From positions 2,170,001 to 2,234,000 of the forward strand of contig NC_007973.1 of assembly GCF_000196015.1 (NCBI RefSeq): a stretch of DNA of 64,000 nucleotides. Direction: 5' to 3'. The stretch comes from Cupriavidus metallidurans CH34. GTDB lineage: Bacteria; Pseudomonadota; Gammaproteobacteria; Burkholderiales; Burkholderiaceae. Shown here piece after piece: positions 14,888 to 23,552 of this stretch; position 1 is the first letter of the stretch, and each line of letters starts with the position of its first letter. The notes beneath the pieces were generated by a model that ran no database searches, was not told the origin of the DNA, and saw only the letters and a program-made list of their open reading frames with translations. The translations under genes were made by a program, and so were the position numbers.

Positions 14888-14911
14888 TTGGCTGCAAAGC
14901 CTTGCTGGTAT

Positions 14912-14987
14912 TGGTTGCGGGGGCAGGACTTGAACCTGCGACCTTCGGGTTATGAGCCCGACGAGCTGCCAACTGCTCCACCCCGCG
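14912..14987 (-). tRNA. Initiator tRNA-fMet (CAT)
   Basis: 76 nt on the minus strand, CCA encoded. Anticodon stem-loop CGGGCTCATAACCCG carries three G-C pairs and CAT, and the first base C opposite A in the acceptor stem (CGCGGGG...CCCCGCAACCA) is the initiator hallmark, so this is formyl-Met tRNA and not elongator Met. T-arm GCAGGTTCAAGTCCTGC is intact. The island abuts its 3' end, leaving the gene whole on this side. Confidence 0.95.
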
Positions 14988-14993
14988 GGGCGA

Positions 14994-14999
14994 ACTATA
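14994..14999 (-). promoter_or_regulatory. -10 element of tRNA-fMet
   Basis: TATAGT on the minus strand, 6 nt before the tRNA 5' end, followed by a GC-rich discriminator (TCGCCC) as in stringently controlled stable-RNA promoters. The -35 is weak. Confidence 0.4.
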
Positions 15000-15036
15000 C
15001 GCGGATCTGCAGTGCATTGATACAGGAAAATGCAAA

Positions 15037-15068
15037 AAAGCCCGCGCGGCGTGAACCGTACGGGCTTT
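15037..15068 (-). terminator. Terminator upstream of tRNA-fMet
   Basis: AAAGCCCG / CGGGCTTT arms (15037-15044, 15061-15068) with a T-run on the minus strand after the stem. It insulates the tRNA gene from leftward transcripts. The rest of 14988-15254 shows no gene. Confidence 0.6.
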
Positions 15069-15205
15069 GGGCGTGACTCCGCAATCTGGGAAATTAGGAT
15101 CGCTGGCACCATCTGCCACGTCCGCGGAGGCTGCATGACACCCGAGCAGGCCTCTCCCCGACGACTCGATGGAGAGCCCACACATCAGCGCAGCTGCCAA
15201 CAAGA

Positions 15206-15225
15206 ACGGCGCCCAAAGGCGCCGT
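15206..15225 (-). terminator. Terminator of FMN reductase gene
   Basis: Perfect 8-bp stem ACGGCGCC-CAAA-GGCGCCGT, 30 nt after the reductase stop on the minus strand; followed there by TTCTTG. Confidence 0.7.
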
Positions 15226-15254
15226 CACGATACTCGGACTGCTATCCGCTGCAA

Positions 15255-15815
15255 TCAGCGCGGTGCGTTCCTTTCTACCCAGGCCGCGAAAGTCGTCAGG
15301 TACTTGTTCAGGAAGCCACGCGTGGATTCGTTGGCGATATTGCCATGATCGTCAAAGAGCTTGTCCACGCCACTGATATAGGCCTCGGGCTGCTGCAGCA
15401 CCGGGACATTCAGGAACACCAGCGACTGGCGTAGATGGTGGTTGGCGCCGAAACCGCCGATATTGCCCGGCGATGCGCTGATCACGCCGCCCGGCTTGCC
15501 ATCCCAGGCGCTCTGACCATAGGGGCGCGAGCCAACGTCGATCGCGTTCTTGAGCGCAGCTGGCACCGAGCGGTTGTACTCGGGTGTCACAAACAACACG
15601 GCGTCAGCACGACGGACACGGTCGCGGAACACCACCCATTCCGCCGGCGGATTGGCATCGTCGTCCTGGTTGTACAACGACAGCTGCCGGATCTCGACAA
15701 TCTCGAGCTTCAGCTGCGGCGGCGCGAGCGCCGCGAGGGCCTTGGCCAGTTTCAGGTTGAAGGAGTCCTTGCGCAGGCTTCCCACCAATACGGCAACATC
15801 GCGAGGATTGCTCAT
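15255..15815 (-). CDS. NADPH-dependent FMN reductase family protein, 186 aa
   Basis: Flavodoxin-fold reductase of the ChrR/azoreductase type. Evidence: VAVLVGSLRKDSFNLKLA at the N-terminus (phosphate-binding loop G-S-x-R-x-x-S), the LFVTPEYNRSVPAALKNAID segment that contacts FMN, and SASPGNIGG further on. Start ATG at 15815 is preceded by AAAGGA. Members reduce quinones, chromate or azo dyes with NAD(P)H and FMN; the actual substrate cannot be told here. First core-genome gene right of the island and tRNA. Confidence 0.88.
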   Translation of the reverse strand: MSNPRDVAVLVGSLRKDSFNLKLAKALAALAPPQLKLEIVEIRQLSLYNQDDDANPPAEWVVFRDRVRRADAVLFVTPEYNRSVPAALKNAIDVGSRPYGQSAWDGKPGGVISASPGNIGGFGANHHLRQSLVFLNVPVLQQPEAYISGVDKLFDDHGNIANESTRGFLNKYLTTFAAWVERNAPR

Positions 15816-15908
15816 AACGGTTCCTTTCACTGCTTGAACGAGTTCGAACGAAGAGAAGCCTGGTCCGCGACAACGCTGCGGGCCAGTCCAGCCGACACTC
15901 TACTCGAC

Positions 15909-16991
15909 TTACGCGCCCAGCGTAGCCAAGGGATGGTCATCCTTGCGCCATGGACTATCGAAGAACGCACGCACGCGTGCCCCACTCACCTCGTCCAGGC
16001 GTGGCGGATTCCACTTCGGCTGGTGGTCCTTGTCGATCACCAGCGCGCGAATTCCCTCGATGCCGTCGCCGTGACGGAACACGTCATGCATCATGTCGAG
16101 CTCCATCCGCAGCTCATCTTCGAGCGACATCGTGCGAGCACGGCGGATCTGTTCGAGCGTGACGCAGAGCATCAGCGGTGAGCGGCTACGCAGCGTGGCG
16201 GCGGTTTGCGCGGCCCAATCGCCTTCGGCGTCGCTGACAGCTGCCAGGATCGCCTGTGCGGAGGCGCCTGCGAACAAGGTATCGATCAGGGCAGCATTCG
16301 AAGCCAGCTGGCTGGTGGATGGTACGCAGGCGTCGGCGTGCTGGCGCGTGAACGACGCAATCTGCTCGAGTACCGCTTCGCCACTGGTGAACTGCCGCGC
16401 CTGCAGCGATGCAACCATCTCGGCGATCGCGTTCGTTGGCAGATAGGCATCGGCCAGCTTCGCGTAAATAGCATCGGCCGCGCCGATCACCGCGCCGGTA
16501 AGGCCCAGGTACTCGCCGATATGACCTTGCGTGCGTGCCAGGAACCATCCACCGCCAACATCGGGGAACAGACCGATATTGGTCTCCGGCATCGCCATTT
16601 TCGTCCGCTCGGTGACGATGCGCAGCCGCGCGCCCTGCGAGATCCCCATACCACCGCCCATGACCACGCCATCCATCAGCGCGATGTAAGGCTTGGCATA
16701 GCGATGAATCAGATGGTTGAGCGCGTATTCCTCAACGAAGAACTGATCCAGCAGCGGATCGTTCGCCTGGTGCGCCTGGTAGAACCAGCGGATATCGCCG
16801 CCGGCGCAGAATGCCTTGCCGCCCGCGCCAGCCACTACCATCGCGTGGACTGCGGGATCGTTCTCCCAGCTTTGCAGCGCACCGGTGATCGCGCGAATCA
16901 TCTCGAGCGACAGCGCGTTGAGGGCCTGCGGCCGGGTCAGTGTCAGATACGCCACGCCGCCCTGCACCTGGGTCGATACAAACTCCGTCAT
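15909..16991 (-). CDS. 3-hydroxyisobutyryl-CoA hydrolase (enoyl-CoA hydratase family), 360 aa
   Basis: Crotonase-fold protein: LTLTRPQALNALSLEMI at the N-terminus, the oxyanion-hole segment GKAFCAGGDIRWFYQ, then YIALMDGVVMGGGMGISQGA and MPETNIGLFPDVGGGWFLAR with the family's catalytic Glu and Asp. The long C-terminal region with DMMHDVFRHGDGIEGIRALVIDKD distinguishes hydrolases of the HIBCH group, which act in valine breakdown, from plain hydratases. ATG at 16991 has GGAG upstream; earlier in-frame starts lack one. Divergent from the sterol-desaturase-like gene. Confidence 0.85.
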   Translation of the reverse strand: MTEFVSTQVQGGVAYLTLTRPQALNALSLEMIRAITGALQSWENDPAVHAMVVAGAGGKAFCAGGDIRWFYQAHQANDPLLDQFFVEEYALNHLIHRYAKPYIALMDGVVMGGGMGISQGARLRIVTERTKMAMPETNIGLFPDVGGGWFLARTQGHIGEYLGLTGAVIGAADAIYAKLADAYLPTNAIAEMVASLQARQFTSGEAVLEQIASFTRQHADACVPSTSQLASNAALIDTLFAGASAQAILAAVSDAEGDWAAQTAATLRSRSPLMLCVTLEQIRRARTMSLEDELRMELDMMHDVFRHGDGIEGIRALVIDKDHQPKWNPPRLDEVSGARVRAFFDSPWRKDDHPLATLGA

Positions 16992-17136
16992 TTCTGTCTC
17001 CATCATTGCAGGCAGCGATTCTACGACAGACCCGCCAAAGCGCCTGCCACGGCACAACACGGGAAACCCCGATGCGCGTATGCGTATGGAGGAATCCCTC
17101 CATGCGAAACTGCGAAAAATATGCACACTGTCGCCC

Positions 17137-18048
17137 ATGACACCGCAAACCCCTGCCCCCGAGGCGTTCGATCCCGGCCTGATTCTCCTGGCCTTTGCGC
17201 CGGTCTTCGTGCTGACGATAGGTTGGGAAGCCTGGTACTGGTGGAAGCGCGATCGCTCGGTCTATAGCTGGCGCGACACGCTCTCGAATGCCACGCTCGC
17301 ACTGATGCATCAGGCATCCGATGCGCTGTTTCTCTGGCTGATGGTTCGCACGGTCTACACGTGGTGCTACGCCCACGGGCTTCGTGCGGTGCCGGAGACC
17401 TGGTGGTCGTTCGCGCTGCTATTGATCTTGCAGGACTTCCTCTACTACTGGTTCCATCGTGCCAGCCACCAGGTGCGCTGGATGTGGGCTTCGCACGTGG
17501 CGCATCACTCGTCGGAGGGCATGAACTTCTCGACGGCTTTCCGGCAGAGCCTGACCTACCCGATCTCCGGCATGTGGATTTTCTGGATCCCTCTGGCACT
17601 CGTCGGCTTCACGCCTGACTGGGTGATCCTTGCAGTGGGACTGAACCTGGCGTTTCAGTTTTTCGTGCACACGCGACTGGGGCGACGCTGGCCGCTGGTT
17701 GAGAGACTCGTCAACACGCCATCGGTCCATCGCGTCCACCATGCGAAGAATCCTCAATACATCGACCGCAACTACGCCGGGGTTCTGACGATCTGGGACC
17801 GGATGTTCGGCACCTTCGTGCCCGAAGAGGAAGCGCCGCAGTACGGCATTACGCGGCAGGTCTGCACCTACAACCCGCTGACGCTGACATTCCACGAATG
17901 GCGCGACATGTTTGCCGATGCCTGGCGCGAGCGTGACCCACGATACCTGTGGAAGCCGCCCGAGTGGCGCAGCCCTCGATCCGCATTGATGCCCAGCGCG
18001 GGCCAAACGCCCGCTGCCGAGCACGGACAGCGCTCCGACGCGATCTGA
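17137..18048 (+). CDS. Sterol desaturase / fatty acid hydroxylase family protein, 303 aa
   Basis: Integral membrane di-iron oxygenase family. Three His clusters are present in order: HRASH, HVAHH and HRVHH, matching the H-x3-H, H-x2-HH, H-x2-HH rule, among four to five hydrophobic segments (for example LILLAFAPVFVLTIGWEAWYW and FALLLILQDFLYYWFH). Bacterial members hydroxylate or desaturate lipids; the substrate is unknown. The start is uncertain: ATG 17137 has no good ribosome site, and upstream in-frame starts exist. A bidirectional terminator follows. Confidence 0.8.
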   Translation: MTPQTPAPEAFDPGLILLAFAPVFVLTIGWEAWYWWKRDRSVYSWRDTLSNATLALMHQASDALFLWLMVRTVYTWCYAHGLRAVPETWWSFALLLILQDFLYYWFHRASHQVRWMWASHVAHHSSEGMNFSTAFRQSLTYPISGMWIFWIPLALVGFTPDWVILAVGLNLAFQFFVHTRLGRRWPLVERLVNTPSVHRVHHAKNPQYIDRNYAGVLTIWDRMFGTFVPEEEAPQYGITRQVCTYNPLTLTFHEWRDMFADAWRERDPRYLWKPPEWRSPRSALMPSAGQTPAAEHGQRSDAI

Positions 18049-18084
18049 TACGAACCTGCGCACTTGGAGACGGCAAGCGCCCAT

Positions 18085-18117
18085 AAAAAAACCGCGCCAC
18101 ACCGGGCGCGGTTTTTT
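18085..18117. terminator. Bidirectional terminator between desaturase-like gene and typA
   Basis: AAAAAACCGCGCC and GGGCGCGGTTTTTT arms with a short loop. Serves both converging genes. Confidence 0.85.
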
Positions 18118-18134
18118 CTTCAAGCGGATGCCTG

Positions 18135-19958
18135 TCAGGCCACCGATTCGCGCGAGGCGCGCTTGCGCTCGTGCTCCTTCAGGTGGCGCTTGCGCAGACG
18201 GATGCTCTTCGGCGTGATCTCCACCAGTTCGTCGTCGGCGATGAATTCCACCGCGTACTCGAGCGACATCTGGATCGGCGGTACCAGTCGTACGGCTTCG
18301 TCGGTACCCGAAGCACGGACGTTGGTCAGCTGCTTGCCCTTGATCGGGTTCACGACGAGGTCGTTGTCACGGCTGTGGATGCCGATGATCATGCCTTCGT
18401 ACAGCGCATCGCCCGGCTTCACGAACATGCGGCCGCGATCCTGCAGCTTCCATAGTGCGTAGGCCACGGCGTCGCCATCGTCCTGCGAGATCAGCACGCC
18501 ATTGTGGCGTTCACCCAGGCCGCCTTCGCGCACCGGCGCGTAGTCGTCGAAGATGTGGCTGATCAGGCCGGTACCACGCGTCAGCGTCAGGAATTCACCC
18601 TGGAAGCCGATCAGGCCACGCGCCGGAATGCGGTATTCCAGGCGGGTGCGGCCCTTGCCGTCCGATGCCATATCGAGCAGTTCACCCTTGCGGCGGCCCA
18701 GCTCTTCCATCACCGAACCCTGGTGGCCGTCTTCCACGTCCACGGTCAGCAGTTCGTACGGCTCGTTCTTGACGCCGTCGATTTCCTTGAACACCACGCG
18801 CGGGCGCGACACGGCCAGCTCGTAGCCTTCACGGCGCATGTTTTCCAGCAGGATGGTCAGGTGCAGTTCGCCACGACCCGAGACTTCGAAGATCGTATCG
18901 TCGCCAGTTTCGGCCACGCGCAGCGCCACGTTCGACTTCAGCTCGCGGTCCAGACGCTCGCGCAGCTGGCGGCTGGTCACGAACTTGCCTTCGCGGCCGG
19001 CCAGCGGCGACGTGTTGACGCAGAAGTTCATCGTCAGCGTCGGCTCGTCCACCTTCAGCATCGGCAGCGCGTCCAGAGCCTCGGGGGCGCACACGGTGCA
19101 GCCAATGCCCAGTTCCTCGATACCGTTGATCAGCACGATGTCGCCGGCTTCCGCCTCGGCCACAATCTCGCGCTCCAGGCCGCTGAACTTCAGCACCTGG
19201 TTGATACGGCCCTTGATCGGGTTACCTTCCGGACCGAACTTGACCACCACGTCCTGCAGCGGCTTGGCGCGGCCACGCGAGATACGGCCGACGCCGATCT
19301 TGCCGACGTAGCTCGAGTAGTCCAGCGAGATGATTTGCATCTGCAGCGGACCATTCGGGTCATCGTTACGCACCGGCACCTTGTCCAGCACGGTTTCGAA
19401 CAGCGGCTTCATGTCGCCGTCGCGCACGTCTTCGGTCAGGCCGGCATAGCCGTTCAGGCCCGAGGCGTACACCACGGTGAAGTCCAGCTGCTCGTCGTTG
19501 GCGCCGAGCTTGTCGAACAGGTCGAAGGTCTGGTTGATCACCCAGTCAGGACGGGCGCCCGGACGGTCAACCTTGTTGATCACGACGATCGGCTTCAGGC
19601 CCAGGGCCAGTGCCTTGCGCGTCACGAAACGCGTCTGCGGCATCGGGCCTTCCACGGCATCCACCAGCAGCAGCACGCCGTCGACCATCGACAGCACGCG
19701 CTCCACTTCACCGCCGAAGTCGGCGTGGCCCGGGGTGTCCACGATATTGATGTGCGTGCCGTTGTACTCGACGGCACAGTTCTTCGCGAGGATGGTGATC
19801 CCGCGTTCCTTTTCCAGGTCGTTCGAGTCCATCACCCGTTCGGCGATTTGCTGGTTCTCGCGGAAGGTGCCTGCCTGGCGCAGGAGTTGGTCGACCAGGG
19901 TGGTCTTGCCATGATCAACGTGAGCGATGATGGCGATATTACGGATGGCGCGGGTCAT
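18135..19958 (-). CDS. typA: Ribosome-associated GTPase TypA/BipA, 607 aa
   Basis: Translation-factor GTPase that binds the ribosome and helps assembly and stress or cold adaptation. G1 AHVDHGKT at residues 12-19, DTPGH at 74-78 and NKVD at 128-131; elongation-factor-like domains II, III and V follow ([35 protein letters not shown]). Full family length. ATG at 19958 has AGGGGA upstream. Monocistronic, convergent with the desaturase-like gene, divergent from the MarR gene. Confidence 0.97.
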   Translation of the reverse strand: MTRAIRNIAIIAHVDHGKTTLVDQLLRQAGTFRENQQIAERVMDSNDLEKERGITILAKNCAVEYNGTHINIVDTPGHADFGGEVERVLSMVDGVLLLVDAVEGPMPQTRFVTRKALALGLKPIVVINKVDRPGARPDWVINQTFDLFDKLGANDEQLDFTVVYASGLNGYAGLTEDVRDGDMKPLFETVLDKVPVRNDDPNGPLQMQIISLDYSSYVGKIGVGRISRGRAKPLQDVVVKFGPEGNPIKGRINQVLKFSGLEREIVAEAEAGDIVLINGIEELGIGCTVCAPEALDALPMLKVDEPTLTMNFCVNTSPLAGREGKFVTSRQLRERLDRELKSNVALRVAETGDDTIFEVSGRGELHLTILLENMRREGYELAVSRPRVVFKEIDGVKNEPYELLTVDVEDGHQGSVMEELGRRKGELLDMASDGKGRTRLEYRIPARGLIGFQGEFLTLTRGTGLISHIFDDYAPVREGGLGERHNGVLISQDDGDAVAYALWKLQDRGRMFVKPGDALYEGMIIGIHSRDNDLVVNPIKGKQLTNVRASGTDEAVRLVPPIQMSLEYAVEFIADDELVEITPKSIRLRKRHLKEHERKRASRESVA

Positions 19959-20095
19959 TGCGGCGTCCCCTGAAGGCGGAGCGATCGAAAAAATTAACCC
20001 AACATTCTAGCATGTTGCAGCGCGGAACGACGTGCTTTTGCTCAGAATAGATCAAGGGACACCATTGCGTTTCCTGCAATGGCAAATTTCTATTG

Positions 20096-20136
20096 TTGCC
20101 GTATCATCAGCACATGCTTATATTTGCCCAGGCAAA
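20096..20136 (+). promoter_or_regulatory. Promoter with overlapping MarR-type operator
   Basis: TTGCCG (20096-20101), 17 nt, TATATT (20119-20124) form a sigma-70 promoter. The perfect palindrome TTTGCC-CA-GGCAAA (20123-20136) overlaps the -10 edge and lies 17 nt before the MarR start. This suits autorepression by the MarR protein with control of the efflux operon behind it. Confidence 0.6.
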
Positions 20137-20153
20137 GATTGCAGCGACAAGAG

Positions 20154-20660
20154 ATGACGTCAAACACACCCGGCGACCTGTTCGATCCGGATCACTACGA
20201 AATCGGCAAAAGTGTCGGCTATCTGCTCGCCCGCGCCAAGAGCGCGCTCTCCCAGGGCGTTGAGCAGGAAGTCAGCAGCCTGGACATGACGCACGCCCAG
20301 GCCAGTTGCCTGATGATGCTGGCCAAGGGCGAGGCCACAACGGTGACCGACCTGGCCCGCAATCTCAATACAGATGCCGGCTCGGTGACCCGCCTCCTGA
20401 GCCGCATGGAAAAGCGCGGCCTGATCGAACGCACGCGGCGCGACGATGATCGCCGCGTGGTAGATCTGTCGCTGACAGCCGAAGGCGAAGCCATGGTCGA
20501 AAAACTGCCCGTGGTGTTTTGCAATGTGATGCGCCGACACTTCGTGGGGTTCAGCCAGGAAGAAATCGAGACCCTGCGCGACATGTTGCTAAGGCTGATC
20601 GCCAACAACGGTGGCATTGGGTCGGCGGCCAGTTGTCCGCTCGACAGGAACACAGGATAG
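20154..20660 (+). CDS. MarR family regulator of efflux operon, 168 aa
   Basis: Winged-helix repressor: MTHAQASCLMMLAKGEATTV, then TVTDLARNLNTDAGSVTRLLSRMEKRGLIER as HTH and wing start, and the hallmark RRDDDRRVVDLSLTAEG beta hairpin. Helical ends provide the dimer interface. ATG at 20154 follows AAGAG. It precedes an outer-membrane channel, a membrane fusion protein and an MFS pump on the same strand, as in EmrR-type systems where drugs release the repressor. Ligand unknown. Confidence 0.9.
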   Translation: MTSNTPGDLFDPDHYEIGKSVGYLLARAKSALSQGVEQEVSSLDMTHAQASCLMMLAKGEATTVTDLARNLNTDAGSVTRLLSRMEKRGLIERTRRDDDRRVVDLSLTAEGEAMVEKLPVVFCNVMRRHFVGFSQEEIETLRDMLLRLIANNGGIGSAASCPLDRNTG

Positions 20661-20730
20661 CGCTGAACAAGTATTCGAATAGAGGATGAGCGCCCTTCCC
20701 GTTGAAGCAAGATCTGGTCACAGTCACACA

Positions 20731-22245
20731 ATGAATCTCTCCCCTTCCTCCACCCTCGGCCGCAATGGCGTTGCGGCCCGCACCGGCAGCCTGGCCTTGA
20801 CGGTCCTGGCTGCCGCTGTCATTTCCGGCTGTGCCGCGTTGGGCAATTCGCACAGCACGCAGACGTTGGCCGAACCCGGCACGATGGCCTCGCCGCAGAC
20901 GTTCACCGCTGATCACGGCCAATGGCCGTCACAGGACTGGGTCGACCAGTTCCATGATCCGCAACTGCGCGCACTGGCCGACGAAGCCGTCAAGGACAAC
21001 CCGAACCTGCAGGTCGCGCTGGCACGCCTGGAGGCCTCGCGCGCAATGGCCGATGCCACGCGCGCGGCGCTGTACCCGAGCGTCGATTTCGAAGGCAGCA
21101 TCATTCGCCAGCGCTTCTCGGCCACCGACCTCTTCACCGGCACGCCCCTCGCCGGCTCCTGGCAGAACCAGTCCCGCCTGCAGTTCGGGCTGTCTTGGGA
21201 TCTCGACTTCTGGGGCAAGAATCGCGACGCGCTCGAAGCCGCCCTGTCGGATGACCGCTCAATGGAGGCTGAGAGCCAGGCCGCACGCCTGATGCTCACC
21301 ACGTCGATCGCACGCAGCTACAACCGACTGGCCGCGCTCTTCGCGCAGCGAGACGTTGCCGAACGTGCCATCGCCCAGCGCCGGGACCTTACCGATCTGT
21401 CCCGTCAGCGGCTGGCCGCCGGCCTCGACACCCAAGTGGAAACCACACAGGCCCGCGCCACAGTTGCATCGGCGCAAACGGAACTGCAGGCCATCGACGA
21501 GGAAATCGCCCTGGCGCGCAACCAGATCGCCGCGCTGCTCGGCAAGGGCCCGGACCGCGGCCTGCAGATCACGCGCCCGACGCTGCTGGCCAACCCGACG
21601 CCACAATTGCCGGACGACCTGACGATCGGCCTGATCGGCCGCCGCCCCGACCTTGTTGCCGCCCGCTGGCGCGTGGAGGCCACGTCCAAGGACATCAGCG
21701 TCGCCAAGAAGGAATTCCTGCCTGACGTGACACTGACGGCGTTCGCCGGCCTGGCGTCGCTGGACCCCGCCAACCTGTTGATGAGTGTCAGCCGCACGTT
21801 CGGCTTCGGCCCGACGCTGCGCCTGCCGATCTTCGAAGGTGGCCGCCTGCGCGCCAACCTCAAGGGCAAGTACGCGCAGTACGACATCGCCGTGGCCAGC
21901 TATAACCAGACGCTGGTCGACGCGTTGCGCGAGGCCGCCGATACGGTGATCAGCATCCGCAGCGTTGATCAGCAGATCAAGACGCAGCGCGAAGCACTCG
22001 AACTGGCCGAGCACGCGTACTCGCTGGCCACCACGCGCTACAAGGCCGGCCTCGGCACGCAGTTGACCGTGTTGAACGCGGAGAGCACCGTGCTGCAGCA
22101 ACGCCGTCAGGCGACAGATCTGCAGGCGCGCCGCCTGGATCTGCAGATGGGCCTGATCAAGGCTCTCGGCGGCGGCTATCACGAGGAAGCCGACGAAAAA
22201 GCCGGCGCCGTAGAACAGAACACGGAAAAGGGCACCCGGGGCTGA
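20731..22245 (+). CDS. Outer-membrane efflux lipoprotein (NodT/OprM type), 504 aa
   Basis: TolC-like channel that lets a tripartite pump expel substrate across the outer membrane. The lipobox VISGCA at about residues 30-35 gives a lipid-anchored N-terminus. Two repeats of the outer-membrane efflux domain follow: DEAVKDNPNLQVALARLEAS and QTLVDALREAADTVISIRSV regions with long coiled helices, plus GRRPDLVAARWRVEA, typical of the NodT family. ATG at 20731 is chosen; ATG 20686 is possible. Second gene of the marR-efflux operon. Confidence 0.9.
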   Translation: MNLSPSSTLGRNGVAARTGSLALTVLAAAVISGCAALGNSHSTQTLAEPGTMASPQTFTADHGQWPSQDWVDQFHDPQLRALADEAVKDNPNLQVALARLEASRAMADATRAALYPSVDFEGSIIRQRFSATDLFTGTPLAGSWQNQSRLQFGLSWDLDFWGKNRDALEAALSDDRSMEAESQAARLMLTTSIARSYNRLAALFAQRDVAERAIAQRRDLTDLSRQRLAAGLDTQVETTQARATVASAQTELQAIDEEIALARNQIAALLGKGPDRGLQITRPTLLANPTPQLPDDLTIGLIGRRPDLVAARWRVEATSKDISVAKKEFLPDVTLTAFAGLASLDPANLLMSVSRTFGFGPTLRLPIFEGGRLRANLKGKYAQYDIAVASYNQTLVDALREAADTVISIRSVDQQIKTQREALELAEHAYSLATTRYKAGLGTQLTVLNAESTVLQQRRQATDLQARRLDLQMGLIKALGGGYHEEADEKAGAVEQNTEKGTRG

Positions 22246-22291
22246 TACGCCGGGCAATGCAAGACACGACGAAAATACGTACGAGATCGAT

Positions 22292-23533
22292 ATGAGCAAC
22301 AACCAGCAATCGGCCAGCCAGAAACCCGCTCCAACCGGTGACAGCAAGCGCAAGCGCCTGCTCACGACGCTCACTGCCGCGATCGTGGTGGCCGGCGTCG
22401 GCTATGGCCTGTACTGGGGCCTCTACGCCCGGCACTTCGAAAGCACCGATGATGCCTATGTGGCCGGCAACGTGGTCCAGGTGACCCCGCTGGTGGGCGG
22501 CACTGTGGTGTCGATCGCCGCCGACGACACGCAACTCGTCACCGCTGGCCAGCCGCTGATCCAGCTCGACCGCGCCGACACCCAGGTAGCCATGGAACAG
22601 GCCGAAGCCCAACTCGCGCAAGCCGTGCGTGAAGTGCGCACGCTCTATGTGAACAACGCTTCGCTGGCTGCGAACGTGGCATTGCGCGATGCCGATGTGG
22701 CCAAGGCACGCGATGACCTGCGCCGCCGCCAGGCGATTGCCGGCTCGGGCGCGGTCTCGAGCGAGGAAATCTCGCACGCCCAGACCGCACTGAAAGCAGC
22801 CGAGTCGGCGCTGCTTGCCTCGAAGGAGCAACTCGCGTCGAATCAGGTATTGACCGACCAGACCACCGTGGAAAAGCACCCGAACGTGCAGCGCGCCGCC
22901 GCCAATCTGCGTTCGGCCTACCTGTCGTTCGCCCGCTCCACACTGCCGGCGCCGGTCACCGGCTACGTGGCCAAGCGCTCGGTACAGGTTGGCCAGCGCG
23001 TGGCCGCCGGCACACCGCTGATGGCCGTGGTACCGCTCGATCAGGTCTGGGTTGATGCCAACTTCAAGGAAGTGCAGATCACCCATATGCGCATCGGCCA
23101 GCCGGTGGAACTGGAAGCTGACGTCTATGGCTCGAAGGTGAAGTACCAGGGCCATGTCGAGGGCTTCTCGGCCGGTACCGGGGCGGCGTTCTCGCTCCTG
23201 CCCGCGCAGAACGCCACCGGCAACTGGATCAAGGTGGTGCAGCGCCTGCCGGTGCGTATCGCGCTGGACGCCCAACAACTCAAGGAGCATCCGCTGCGTG
23301 TCGGCCTGTCGATGAACGTTACCGTTGACGTGCGCAAGGAAGAAGGCGCCGCGATGGTCACCGCCACCAACGCCCGGCCTCTGCAGACGGACGTCTATGA
23401 CAAGGTGGCGCAGGACGCCGACGAACTGATCGCCCGCATCATCTCCGTCAATAACGGCGGCCGCACGCCGGCACCGGCGGCGCCGGGCGGCGCCAGCGCG
23501 GCGCGCGCAGCCGCCAAGCCTGCCAACACCTGA
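22292..23533 (+). CDS. emrA: EmrA-like periplasmic membrane fusion protein, 413 aa
   Basis: HlyD/EmrA family adaptor joining the inner-membrane pump to the outer-membrane channel. One N-terminal membrane anchor (LLTTLTAAIVVAGVGYGLYW), then YVAGNVVQVTPLVGGTVVSI as lipoyl-like half, a helical hairpin (residues about 95-215) and the second half (STLPAPVTGYVAKRSVQVGQ), then a beta barrel. The C-terminus is Ala/Pro-rich, longer than in E. coli. Symbol given by family and operon context only. Confidence 0.87.
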   Translation: MSNNQQSASQKPAPTGDSKRKRLLTTLTAAIVVAGVGYGLYWGLYARHFESTDDAYVAGNVVQVTPLVGGTVVSIAADDTQLVTAGQPLIQLDRADTQVAMEQAEAQLAQAVREVRTLYVNNASLAANVALRDADVAKARDDLRRRQAIAGSGAVSSEEISHAQTALKAAESALLASKEQLASNQVLTDQTTVEKHPNVQRAAANLRSAYLSFARSTLPAPVTGYVAKRSVQVGQRVAAGTPLMAVVPLDQVWVDANFKEVQITHMRIGQPVELEADVYGSKVKYQGHVEGFSAGTGAAFSLLPAQNATGNWIKVVQRLPVRIALDAQQLKEHPLRVGLSMNVTVDVRKEEGAAMVTATNARPLQTDVYDKVAQDADELIARIISVNNGGRTPAPAAPGGASAARAAAKPANT

Positions 23534-23552
23534 TTCGCGGCCTGAGAAGTCC

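Larger units (their letters stand above)
1..14911. mobile_element. Integrated island, phage-satellite-like, at tRNA-fMet
   Basis: The block from the window start to the 3' end of the tRNA-fMet gene has the content of an integrative element: tyrosine integrase (broken), AlpA-like regulator, primase-type zinc finger, winged-helix protein with internal iterons, small overlapping genes, one HK97-type major capsid gene and cargo. The tRNA 3' end faces this block, the usual polarity for islands inserted in a tRNA gene. The left boundary lies outside the window. That it is a satellite rather than a decayed prophage is inferred from the absence of portal, protease, terminase and tail genes. Confidence 0.75.
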
